Shown: positions 16,848 through 24,867 of the stretch, one piece after another
Position numbering within the stretch: position 1 is the stretch's first letter
How the letters are laid out: every line of letters begins with the position of its first letter
From: Pseudomonas lini
GTDB lineage: Bacteria; Pseudomonadota; Gammaproteobacteria; Pseudomonadales; Pseudomonadaceae
Assembly: GCF_001042905.1 (NCBI RefSeq)
Contig: NZ_JYLB01000009.1
Span: forward strand, 1 to 64,000
Direction of reading: 5' to 3'
Length of the DNA stretch: 64,000 nt
Made by a program: the position numbers and the translations under genes
Notes under the pieces: generated by a model
Seen by the model: the letters and a program-made list of their open reading frames with translations, nothing else
What the model was told of the DNA's origin: nothing
Databases searched by the model: none

Positions 16848-17936
16848 CTATGTGGCCTGCGATATGGGATCTGAATACGCGGGGTCGTAACGCCACCACC
16901 AGGAAATTGAAGAAATATCGACTATTTCCCTACAATTATCCGGGAAGGTTTCGGTCAGAGTTCCCCCCTGATAAGCAGCTTGACCGTCGATTCCATTCAA
17001 ATAGCGGTATCTAGGGTTTTTACTTATCCATTCCAACCCCCCACGCCAGTAACAATCCAGACTTTGGATATATGCTTCAACTTCGGGTGATGCTTCTGCT
17101 AACACAGATTCTCTCAGTCGCATATACAGGCCGGCAGTGTTGTCGCGCAAACTGAAGGCTTTTGCTAATGCTTGTTCATGAGTAATTCCAGTACGCTGTT
17201 GAATCAGCGAGACAATATTATGTTGTCGGTCCTCGGGCTCTCTTGCCAGTTCCTTGGCATACGAAAAAAAGTCACTTTCCCAGACAATCATCATGGCAGC
17301 CATTTCGGTCAGAGCGCATAGACGTCGATCCTCCATTTTTAACTGGCTTATATTAACCAGGGTGCTGATATGGCCAAGAGTTGGAAAAACCATTCCGCCA
17401 CCTGAACTGAGACGTAGGAGTGCGCAATCGCTCATGGTCGGTTGTGGATTGACCAGTTTTCCTACTTCGACCATAAAGTAGCCACGTTGAGTATTTACAA
17501 ATCTAGAGGTGTGTAATGGAGTTGTATATTTGTCCAGTCGTAGACGTATGTCGCGTAAGGCCATTGCAAAGTTGTTTTCAGGGTAAGCGGGGACTTCGGG
17601 GGATTCGATCGAGCGTTGCATCTGTAACATGGCGGTAATGGACAGCGCCGGTTTTTTACTCATTGAACCTTCGTCGCAGTACTCATCGTCAAATGAGAAA
17701 GCCCAAAGAATATAGTCCGACATGATTTGTGCGACTTCAGCATTCGCTGCATAAGGGTACATCAACGCCCCTAGGCGGCCACATCCAATGCGGGACAGAC
17801 GTTGCCGATGTTTTTTATCACTGTATAAATGCCATTTATCCATCCACGAGATAGTGCCTTCCTCAAGTTTTTCACTTTCTGGGTAGATTCGATACGGCAA
17901 TGGACAATTGATATTGGGTAGCGTAAGAGTGGTCAT
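16848..17936 (-). CDS. class I terpene cyclase (sodorifen-synthase-like context)
   Basis: A 362-residue class I terpene synthase fold. The Asp-rich Mg-binding motif is DDEYCDE at 83-89. The second metal motif is SDFFSYAKE at 221-229, where Ser221 replaces the usual Asn of the NSE triad; Ser225 and Glu229 are kept. The diphosphate-sensor Arg lies exactly 46 residues upstream (Arg175), and the RY pair is near 309-312. It directly follows an FPP-methyltransferase-like gene. The likely substrate is therefore a methylated, already monocyclic C16 diphosphate, as for SodD. A strong AAGGAGG precedes the ATG. It is clearly more AT-rich than the flanking chromosome. Confidence 0.8.
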   Translation of the reverse strand: MTTLTLPNINCPLPYRIYPESEKLEEGTISWMDKWHLYSDKKHRQRLSRIGCGRLGALMYPYAANAEVAQIMSDYILWAFSFDDEYCDEGSMSKKPALSITAMLQMQRSIESPEVPAYPENNFAMALRDIRLRLDKYTTPLHTSRFVNTQRGYFMVEVGKLVNPQPTMSDCALLRLSSGGGMVFPTLGHISTLVNISQLKMEDRRLCALTEMAAMMIVWESDFFSYAKELAREPEDRQHNIVSLIQQRTGITHEQALAKAFSLRDNTAGLYMRLRESVLAEASPEVEAYIQSLDCYWRGGLEWISKNPRYRYLNGIDGQAAYQGGTLTETFPDNCREIVDISSISWWWRYDPAYSDPISQAT

Positions 17937-17966
17937 GTAACCTCCTTGTGATATTTTTAAACGGAG

Positions 17967-18932
17967 TCAGATTTTTTCGCTTGGCTTCCTCATAATCACG
18001 CTATACGTCGAAACCTTACCCTTAAGCAGCGCCACCGACCAGTTCTCCGCCAGCACCCGCAACTCTTCCAACGCCCCCGTCACTCCATTCGGAAACAATT
18101 CCTTGTTTTCAATATTGGCTTTCGAATCCATCAACCAGCGAGCAACATCAATGTTGGAGGGCAACACGCGCATGTCATGTGTGGTGAAACCACTCTGCTC
18201 CAGCACTTCTCGAAAGTACGCCGGTGATTTGCGGTGTTTGCAGGCCAGGCGATCGACTTCGTCCGGAGTATCTGAGGTGTAAGTCTGAAGTTCGGTGTTG
18301 TAGAGATTGTCCGAAATGACCACGACACCCCCTTCGCGTACCCGAGAGGCGAGGGCGTGCATGGTGTTTTCATAGAGTTCATTCGGGAAATGCGAGATCA
18401 CGCCGCGAATGATCACCAGGTCATAAGGCTCATCAGCGTCGGGTAACAACTCGACGTCCTTGGCATTGCACAGGTACAGATTGATGCGATCGGACAGTCT
18501 CTGTTCGGCGTGAAACTTTGCGCAGTAGTCGAGTTGGCGCCGACTGACATTGACCCCGTCCAGGCGCTGGCATTTCGGAAAGTATTCGGCCAGGTATTTG
18601 AGGATGTAACCCCATCCACAGCCAACATCCAGAATACGTTTGACGCGCCGATCGCGCTTTTTCAGACCGGCCAGTTTCAGCTGACGCTCGAAGTAACGAA
18701 TACCTGACTCATCGAGGCTGATTGGCGGCTTCGACCGTGGATCGTCATAAACACCGAACTGGAACAGCCGACAATCACCGATGGCCTTGCCCCAGTCCTC
18801 CGGGCTGTCGCCATAGGTGTACACGACCTTTTCCTGGTAGCTGTCGACGGTGGACCCTTTAATGACCTTATAGGGTGGGCGCACTTTATTGGCGGTGACA
18901 GGTTGTTTGGCCCGTTTGGCTGGTGTGTTCAT
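17967..18932 (-). CDS. SAM-dependent methyltransferase, probable FPP C-methyltransferase (SodC-like)
   Basis: A 321-residue class I methyltransferase. SAM motif I is ILDVGCGWG at 100-108, the acidic beta-2 end is near 125, and motif II/post-I follows in the DLVIIRGVISHF segment (171-182). It sits between dxs and a terpene cyclase, the same slot as sodC. SodC methylates FPP and cyclises it to pre-sodorifen diphosphate. By that analogy this enzyme would produce a C16 cyclic diphosphate. Only one methyltransferase is present, so a C16 rather than a doubly methylated C17 product is expected. RBS AAGGAGAGA; 30 bases before the cyclase start. Confidence 0.75.
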   Translation of the reverse strand: MNTPAKRAKQPVTANKVRPPYKVIKGSTVDSYQEKVVYTYGDSPEDWGKAIGDCRLFQFGVYDDPRSKPPISLDESGIRYFERQLKLAGLKKRDRRVKRILDVGCGWGYILKYLAEYFPKCQRLDGVNVSRRQLDYCAKFHAEQRLSDRINLYLCNAKDVELLPDADEPYDLVIIRGVISHFPNELYENTMHALASRVREGGVVVISDNLYNTELQTYTSDTPDEVDRLACKHRKSPAYFREVLEQSGFTTHDMRVLPSNIDVARWLMDSKANIENKELFPNGVTGALEELRVLAENWSVALLKGKVSTYSVIMRKPSEKI

Positions 18933-18959
18933 TAGTCTCTCTCCTTGTGAATATTCACT

Positions 18960-20792
18960 TCATGCGCTTGCCCACAACGAGACATTGGGCGTTGCGCTGC
19001 CGTTGTTGGAAAACGCCAAGTCGTGCGTGCTCAAAAACGCCTTTATCGAGCGCGTGATTCCGGGCGCATCGAGCCCGCACAAACTCAGCAATTTCTCGGG
19101 TGCGCCGTGTTCGATGAAGGTATCGCTGAAGCCCAATTGCAGCACCGGAGGTGAATGGCCGACTGCCGCCAATTGTTCGAGACACACCGAGCCGGCGCCG
19201 CCCATCACGCAACCTTCTTCAACAGTCACCAGCAGGTCATGGTCCCGGGCCAATTGCTCAACGAGGGCGCCATCGAGCGGTTTGATAAAGCGCATGTTGG
19301 CGACGGTGGCATCGAACGCTTGAGCGGCTTCAAGGGCTGGCAGCAACATCGAGCCAAACGCCAGGAGGGCGATGCGATAGCCGGTGGGTTGCGCCGAGGT
19401 TCGGCGGATTTCACCTTTGCCCACCGGCAAGGCTTCCAATACCGATGACACATCGATCCCGTTACCCGACCCGCGTGGGTAACGCACGGCGCTTGGGCCT
19501 TTCAGGAGGAGGGCGGTGTGCAACATTTGCCGGCATTCGTTTTCATCTGTCGGGGCCATGACGGTCAGGTTCGGTATGCAGCGCAGGTAGGCAATGTCGA
19601 AGGCTCCGGTGTGGGTGGCGCCGTCGGCACCGACGATACCGGCCCGGTCGATGGCGAATACCACGGGCAGATTCTGGATCGCGATATCGTGAATCAGTTG
19701 GTCGTAGGCCCGTTGCAGGAAAGTCGAGTAGATCGCCACTACCGGTTTCAAACCATCGGCCGCCAAGCCCGCCGCGAAGGTCAGCGCGTGTTGTTCGGCA
19801 ATCCCGACGTCGAAAAAACGGTCGGGGAAGCGCCGTTCGAACTCCACCAGGCCTGAGCCTTCGCGCATCGCCGGGGTAATGGCCACGACCCTTGGGTCAA
19901 CGTCGGCTTCATCGCATAACCAGTCGCCGAAGACTTGGGTGTACGTGGGCTTGCTGGCCATCGATGGATCGATTCCGTGTGCCGGGTCGAATTTTCCTGG
20001 GCCGTGATACAGCACTGGATTCGCCGCAGCCGGTGTATAGCCGTGACCTTTTTCCGTGACGATGTGCAGCAGTTGCGGGCCGCGCTTTTTTTTCAGGGCG
20101 TGCAGAGCAGGGAGCAATTCGTCGAGGTTGTGACCGTCGATGGGGCCGGTGTAGTTGAAGCCCAAGGCTTTAAAAAAAGTCGCATCGGTTCCTGACCCTT
20201 TTACCTGCTTCAGTTTCCCGAAGTACTCGCGCAAGGCCCCGACCGGGGGCGAGATCGACATGTCGTTGTCGTTGAGGATCACCAGAAACGGTAACTCCTT
20301 ATATAAGCCGGCATTGTTCATCGCTTCGTACGCCATGCCGCCGGTTACCGCGCCGTCGCCGATCACCGCAACGCAATGGCGAGGTTGTGACTGATTACGA
20401 GCAGCCAGGGCCATGCCCAACGCCGCCGAGATGGAGGTGCTGGAGTGCGCTGTGCCAAAGGTGTCGAATTCAGATTCGCAGCGGCGGGGAAATCCGGAGA
20501 TTCCGCCGAGTTGACGAATGTTCGTCATCGCGTCACGTCGGCCGGTGAGGATTTTGTGGGCGTAGGTCTGATGGCCGACATCCCACACGACCCTGTCGTT
20601 GGGGGTGTCGAACACGTAATGCAGCGCGATACTCAATTCCACGGTGCCGAGGTTGGCCGACAGGTGCCCTCCGGTTTTCGCGACGCTCTGCAAAATGAAC
20701 GCCCGCATTTCGTCCACGAGTGGGCCGAGGGCGGTGAAATGCAGTGCTCGCAAATCAACGGGGCTGTCGATGGTCTTGAGTAATTCGAACAT
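18960..20792 (-). CDS. dxs: 1-deoxy-D-xylulose-5-phosphate synthase
   Basis: A 610-residue thiamine-diphosphate enzyme joining pyruvate and glyceraldehyde-3-phosphate, the first and often flux-limiting MEP step. The catalytic His is in GGHLSANLGTVEL (His43), the ThDP/Mg motif GDGAVTGG is at 145-152, and transketolase domains follow. It is slightly shorter than typical Dxs (~620-640). It is embedded in the terpene operon, 27 bases before the methyltransferase, and is therefore a second dxs devoted to this pathway. A good AAGGAAAGG ribosome site precedes the ATG. Confidence 0.9.
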   Translation of the reverse strand: MFELLKTIDSPVDLRALHFTALGPLVDEMRAFILQSVAKTGGHLSANLGTVELSIALHYVFDTPNDRVVWDVGHQTYAHKILTGRRDAMTNIRQLGGISGFPRRCESEFDTFGTAHSSTSISAALGMALAARNQSQPRHCVAVIGDGAVTGGMAYEAMNNAGLYKELPFLVILNDNDMSISPPVGALREYFGKLKQVKGSGTDATFFKALGFNYTGPIDGHNLDELLPALHALKKKRGPQLLHIVTEKGHGYTPAAANPVLYHGPGKFDPAHGIDPSMASKPTYTQVFGDWLCDEADVDPRVVAITPAMREGSGLVEFERRFPDRFFDVGIAEQHALTFAAGLAADGLKPVVAIYSTFLQRAYDQLIHDIAIQNLPVVFAIDRAGIVGADGATHTGAFDIAYLRCIPNLTVMAPTDENECRQMLHTALLLKGPSAVRYPRGSGNGIDVSSVLEALPVGKGEIRRTSAQPTGYRIALLAFGSMLLPALEAAQAFDATVANMRFIKPLDGALVEQLARDHDLLVTVEEGCVMGGAGSVCLEQLAAVGHSPPVLQLGFSDTFIEHGAPEKLLSLCGLDAPGITRSIKAFLSTHDLAFSNNGSATPNVSLWASA

Positions 20793-20843
20793 GCTCGATT
20801 CCTTTCCTTGAACGTTGTTCCGGTGCGCTCGCTGAAGCGGTAT

Positions 20844-21788
20844 TCAGTGCAAGCGATTGATGACCAGATCGACCAGGCCATGCAGCGGGTCGGTCCTACC
20901 GGGCAGGGTTGTCAACGCTTGTTGGGCTTGTTCACCTAGCTGCTGTGCCAGTTGCCTGGACCGCTTCAGCCCGAGCATCGAGACGTAGGTCGGCTTATGG
21001 TTTTTGGCGTCCTTGCCGGCGGTTTTGCCCAGCGTTGCGGTGTCGGCGGTGGCGTCGAGGATGTCGTCGACGATCTGGAACGCCAAGCCGATTGCGTTTG
21101 CATAGCGATCCAGGCGGTCAAGGTTCTCTTGCGTGGTTTCAGCGCACAGCGCTCCCATGCGGACACTGGCGTGTATCAATGCACCGGTTTTCATCCGGTG
21201 CATGTGTTCGAGTTGCGCGATGTCGAGTTCAGCGTCGATGCTGGATAGATCGATCATCTGCCCGCCCACCATGCCCGTGGAGCTCACCGCGATGGCCAGC
21301 TCTCTGATCAGCAGCACCTGACAAGCAGCCGACACCGGTGCCTGGCTCAAGGTGATGAAGGCCTGCGCTTGCAAGGCATCTCCGACCAGAATCGCGGTGG
21401 CCTCGTCGTACTGCACATGCACGGTTGCTCTGCCGCGTCGCAGGTCGTCATCGTCCATGGCCGGAAGGTCGTCATGCACAAGTGAATACACGTGCATCAT
21501 TTCCAGAGCGGCAGCTACCACATTCAGCGCCGGACACCTGGCAGCGACGGCTTCTCCGGCGGCGTGACACAGCAGGGGACGCACGCGTTTGCCAGGGCCC
21601 AGAACGGCGTAGCGCATGGCTTCATGCAGGCGTGCCGGGGTTTCATTACTGGCCGGCAACGTATGTTGCAGTGTCAGCTCTGTGCCGTGCAGCACTGCCT
21701 GTTTCCAGGCTTCGAACGTCTGGGGCGCAGGTGTCTGGTCAATGTTCGGCAATGGTGTTCCCGAAGCCATCCGGTGGCTGTTGTTCAT
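20844..21788 (-). CDS. ispA: (2E,6E)-farnesyl diphosphate synthase
   Basis: A 314-residue short-chain trans-prenyltransferase making FPP (C15) from DMAPP/GPP and IPP. The first Asp-rich motif DDLPAMDDDD is at 106-115, preceded by Tyr at position -5 as in E. coli-type FPP synthases. The second, DDILD, is at 241-245. I set the start at 21788 (MNNSHRM), 16 bases after the idi stop; the longer frame to 21929 would overlap idi by about 125 bases and lacks family sequence. In the operon it supplies the methyltransferase substrate. The sodABCD cluster as I recall it has no such gene. Confidence 0.9.
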   Translation of the reverse strand: MNNSHRMASGTPLPNIDQTPAPQTFEAWKQAVLHGTELTLQHTLPASNETPARLHEAMRYAVLGPGKRVRPLLCHAAGEAVAARCPALNVVAAALEMMHVYSLVHDDLPAMDDDDLRRGRATVHVQYDEATAILVGDALQAQAFITLSQAPVSAACQVLLIRELAIAVSSTGMVGGQMIDLSSIDAELDIAQLEHMHRMKTGALIHASVRMGALCAETTQENLDRLDRYANAIGLAFQIVDDILDATADTATLGKTAGKDAKNHKPTYVSMLGLKRSRQLAQQLGEQAQQALTTLPGRTDPLHGLVDLVINRLH

Positions 21789-21804
21789 GGCGTGTCTCTC
21801 GTGA

Positions 21805-22368
21805 TCAGGAAAAGGGACCGGCCTGACGGCGGGTTTCTGCGAGTTCTTTCCAGGCGCTGATTCCGACAGGTCCGGTGGTCTGGAGTATTCGACGGAACCA
21901 GAAGGTGAAGCTCTCGGGGGCAGCGGCAATGCGCTCGCAGATTTGCGAAAGCGTCAGCCACTGCCAGGCGTGGGCTTCCTCGGGATTGGCGATGGGGTCG
22001 CGATCGCTGATACCGACGAATACGTGGTCGAACTCGTGCTCGATCAGCTGGTTTGAAACCTGTTCGCGGTAGAGCAGGGTGGAGACTTTACGCAGCGAGC
22101 AGGTCATGCCCATTTCTTCCTGCAAGCGGCGTTTTGCCGCCGCCATTGTCCGTTCGCCAGGCCGAGGGTGACCGCAACAGGTATTGGTCCACAGGCCTTG
22201 AGAATGGTATTTGCCAAAGGCGCGTTGTTGCAGCAAGAGACGGCCGGCATGGTCGAAAATGAAGATCGAGAATGCTCGATGCAGGAGGCCTTGTTGATGG
22301 GCCTGTAGTTTGGGCGCACAGCCCTTTTTGCGATCGTGCTGGTCGACCAGAATCAGTAACTCTTCCAT
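21805..22368 (-). CDS. idi: isopentenyl-diphosphate delta-isomerase, type I
   Basis: A 187-residue Nudix-fold type I IDI interconverting IPP and DMAPP. The catalytic Cys is in NTCCGHP (Cys65) and the acid in HEFDHVF (Glu112), with the Nudix-like RRLQEEMG helix near 80-87. It is the first gene of the terpene operon, corresponding to sodA. Presence of Idi beside MEP genes fits a need for an IPP-rich pool for FPP. Confidence 0.9.
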   Translation of the reverse strand: MEELLILVDQHDRKKGCAPKLQAHQQGLLHRAFSIFIFDHAGRLLLQQRAFGKYHSQGLWTNTCCGHPRPGERTMAAAKRRLQEEMGMTCSLRKVSTLLYREQVSNQLIEHEFDHVFVGISDRDPIANPEEAHAWQWLTLSQICERIAAAPESFTFWFRRILQTTGPVGISAWKELAETRRQAGPFS

Positions 22369-22458
22369 AGCAAGACTCCACTATTGTGTCTTCGCTACTG
22401 GACGTTACTACTGACCAGACTATCTAGGGAAATTCAGACGGTGTTCATGTTTGGTTCG

Positions 22459-22487
22459 AATCTAGTTGGCGGTTTTGTGTGCTGCAA
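22459..22487 (-). promoter_or_regulatory. candidate sigma-70 promoter of the terpene operon
   Basis: On the minus strand, TTGCAG (-35) and TAGATT (-10) are separated by 17 bases, about 90 bases upstream of idi. The 160-base gap between idi and the dxr fragment is AT-rich and the only place for an operon promoter. I see no regulator site there. Confidence 0.3.
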
Positions 22488-22530
22488 GTTTTTCTAAGAA
22501 AACCTAGCAGAAATATCAGGGTGAATCGGA

Positions 22531-22728
22531 ATGTTACAGCGCCTATATGTTCTTGGTTCTACCGGGTCTATTAGTGACAGTACTTTAGAGGTAGTTGCAC
22601 GTAATTCGGACGCCTTTGTTGTGTATGCATTAAGTGCGTATCGCAATATGAGAAAGTTGTTCCGGCAATGCTTGAAATTTCATCCGGCATTGGCAATTGT
22701 CAGTGAGCCCCGTCACGCTAGAGGTTGA
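22531..22728 (+). pseudogene. dxr: 1-deoxy-D-xylulose-5-phosphate reductoisomerase, truncated
   Basis: A 65-codon frame beginning LYVLGSTGSISDSTLEVV, the NADPH-binding start of Dxr, continuing collinearly for ~55 residues to HPALAIVSEP. It then breaks off and stops, whereas full Dxr is ~400 residues. It is divergent from idi and abuts the MFS gene. It most likely marks the right-hand deletion edge of a cluster that once carried a full dxr. Confidence 0.8.
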
Positions 22729-22807
22729 CGAAGGCCCTGCTCGGACGATCTTTTGATCCTCGAGGGTTTATGGCACCGTGCACGTCCAAAACGGACGTGA
22801 GGATCCC

Positions 22808-23980
22808 ATGGCAAACCCCTACCGCGAGCTGTTCCACGCCCCAGGCGCACGCGCCTTTGTGCTGGCCGGCATGATCGCGCGCATGCCGATTTCCATGACC
22901 GGCATTGGCCTGATCACCATGCTTTCGCAGCTCCAGGGCGGTTACGGATTGGCCGGCTCCATCGCGGCGACCTTTGCCTTGGCCACGGCGATTTGTGCGC
23001 CGCAGGTTTCGCGGTGGGTGGACCGTTTTGGTCAAAGCCGGATCTTGCCGGCGTCGGCGCTGGTCGGTGGCGGCGCGCTGTTGCTGCTGTTGCTTTGTAC
23101 CCGCTTGCAGGCGCCGCACTGGACGTTGTTTGTGTTTGCCGCGCTGGCCGGTTGCATGCCGAGCATGTCGGCGATGGTGCGGGCGCGCTGGACCGAGTTG
23201 TATCGCGGCCGCCCTGAGTTGCAAACCGCTTATGCGCTGGAGTCGGTGCTGGACGAGGTGTGTTTTATTGTCGGGCCGCCGCTGTCGGTTGGGTTGTGTG
23301 TGGTGGCATTCCCCGAAGCTGGGCCGTTGGTGGCGTTGTTGATGCTGGCGATCGGGGTCACGGCGTTTGTGTTGCAGCGCGGTACCGAACCGCCGGTGCA
23401 TCCTTATGAAGAACACCATCAGGGCTCGATCATCCGCTCGAGCGAGATCCAGTTGCTGATACTGTTGATGGTCGCCTTGGGCACCATCGTTGGTGTGGTG
23501 GATGTGGTCAGCGTCGCGTTCGCCGAGCAGCAGGGGCAACCGGCGGCGGCGAGTATTGTGCTGTCGGTGTATGCCATCGGCTCATGCCTGGCCGGGTTGG
23601 CGTTCGGCGCGTTGCGCTCGAAACTGCCACTGCCTCAACTGTTCCTCTACGGCGGGGTGGCGACGGCGGTGACCACGTTGCCGTTGTTGCTGGCGGCCAA
23701 TATTGTCGGGCTGTCGCTGGCGGTGTTCGTCGCCGGGCTGTTCTTTGCCCCGACCCTGATTGTGGCCATGGCGCTGGTGGAGCGCATCGTGCCACCGGCC
23801 AAACTCACTGAAGGCCTGACCTGGCTGGTCACCGGCTTGAGCATTGGCGTGGCGATTGGCGCGGCCAGTTCGGGCTGGCTGGTGGATGCGTTCGGTGCGC
23901 GCAGCGGGTTCTGGGTGTCGATTGCTGCGGGTGCCGTGGTGATGGGTTCGGCGGTGCAGAGCTATCGGCAACTCAAGTGA
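22808..23980 (+). CDS. MFS transporter
   Basis: A 390-residue major facilitator with about 12 membrane segments and the cytoplasmic loop pattern DRFGQSR after TM2-3. The start at 22808 (MANPYREL) follows GTGAGGATCC. The substrate is unknown. It lies between the truncated dxr and the pyoverdine locus, and its upstream sequence shows no PvdS box, so linkage to siderophore export is unproven. Confidence 0.8.
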   Translation: MANPYRELFHAPGARAFVLAGMIARMPISMTGIGLITMLSQLQGGYGLAGSIAATFALATAICAPQVSRWVDRFGQSRILPASALVGGGALLLLLLCTRLQAPHWTLFVFAALAGCMPSMSAMVRARWTELYRGRPELQTAYALESVLDEVCFIVGPPLSVGLCVVAFPEAGPLVALLMLAIGVTAFVLQRGTEPPVHPYEEHHQGSIIRSSEIQLLILLMVALGTIVGVVDVVSVAFAEQQGQPAAASIVLSVYAIGSCLAGLAFGALRSKLPLPQLFLYGGVATAVTTLPLLLAANIVGLSLAVFVAGLFFAPTLIVAMALVERIVPPAKLTEGLTWLVTGLSIGVAIGAASSGWLVDAFGARSGFWVSIAAGAVVMGSAVQSYRQLK

Positions 23981-24026
23981 TAACTGACTGCTGATCCCAC
24001 AGGTAAACCTCATCCATCCCACAGAC

Positions 24027-24050
24027 TAATTCTCATGGCGGTTCATCCGT
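24027..24050 (+). promoter_or_regulatory. PvdS (iron-starvation) box, variant
   Basis: CTAATT, 16 bases, then CGT. This differs by one base from the consensus CTAAAT-N16-CGT. It lies 35 bases before the thioesterase start. Confidence 0.55.
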
Positions 24051-24084
24051 TCTCCTAAACATATAACCAATCGAGGTAAGTGCG

Positions 24085-24825
24085 GTGACAAAGCTGACAC
24101 TGCTGTGCCTGCCCTATTCGGGCGCCAGCGCCATGGTCTATAGCCGCTGGCGGCGCCAGTTGCCGCCGTGGCTGCACTTGCAGCCCGTGGAGCTGCCGGG
24201 GCGGGGCGCCCGTTATGACGAACCCTTGCAGACCGACATGCGCGCCCTGGCCCTGCAATTGGCCAGGGAGCACAAGCCGTCCTTGCACGGCCCTTACGCC
24301 CTGTTCGGTCACAGTCTGGGGGCGTTGCTGGCCTGCGAAATGGCCCACGCCTTTCGTGCCCTCGGTGCTGCAGAGCCGGTGGCGTTGTTTGCTTCCGGCA
24401 CGGCCGCCCCGACCATGCGCAGCGACTATGACCGTGGCTTCGCCGAGCCCCAGAGTGACGAGCAGTTGATCGAGCAACTGCGCACCTTCCAGGGCACCAG
24501 CGAGGACGTGTTGGCCAATCAGGAGTTGATGAGCCTGACACTGCCGATCCTGCGCGCCGATTTCATGCTCTGCGGGCGCTTCCGTCCGATGCAACGCCCG
24601 CTGCTCAAATGCCCGGTGCACGTGCTCGGCGGCAAGGAAGACAAGGCCACCACCGAGCAATTGATCGGCTGGAGCCAGGAAACCCTGGGCAGTTTCTCGG
24701 TGGACATGATGACCGGCGGGCATTTCTTCATTCATGAGCATGAAGCCAAGGTGATCCGGATTATCAAGAATCATCTGGAAGTCCATCACCGACGTCATGC
24801 GCAGCTGGCTGCTCAGGTTTATTAA
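24085..24825 (+). CDS. type II thioesterase of the pyoverdine locus
   Basis: A 246-residue alpha/beta hydrolase of the stand-alone NRPS thioesterase family (GrsT/PvdG-like). It clears misloaded acyl groups from carrier domains. The nucleophile is in GHSLGA (Ser77) and the catalytic His in GGHFF near 222. The GTG start at 24085 follows CGAGGT. It heads a PvdS-controlled unit with the hydroxylase gene. It could also take part in chain release, since the last NRPS has no thioesterase domain. Confidence 0.85.
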   Translation: MTKLTLLCLPYSGASAMVYSRWRRQLPPWLHLQPVELPGRGARYDEPLQTDMRALALQLAREHKPSLHGPYALFGHSLGALLACEMAHAFRALGAAEPVALFASGTAAPTMRSDYDRGFAEPQSDEQLIEQLRTFQGTSEDVLANQELMSLTLPILRADFMLCGRFRPMQRPLLKCPVHVLGGKEDKATTEQLIGWSQETLGSFSVDMMTGGHFFIHEHEAKVIRIIKNHLEVHHRRHAQLAAQVY

Positions 24826-24867
24826 CGCGCGCGGTTCACTTTATTGAGTGTTAACAGGAGGCCCGTC

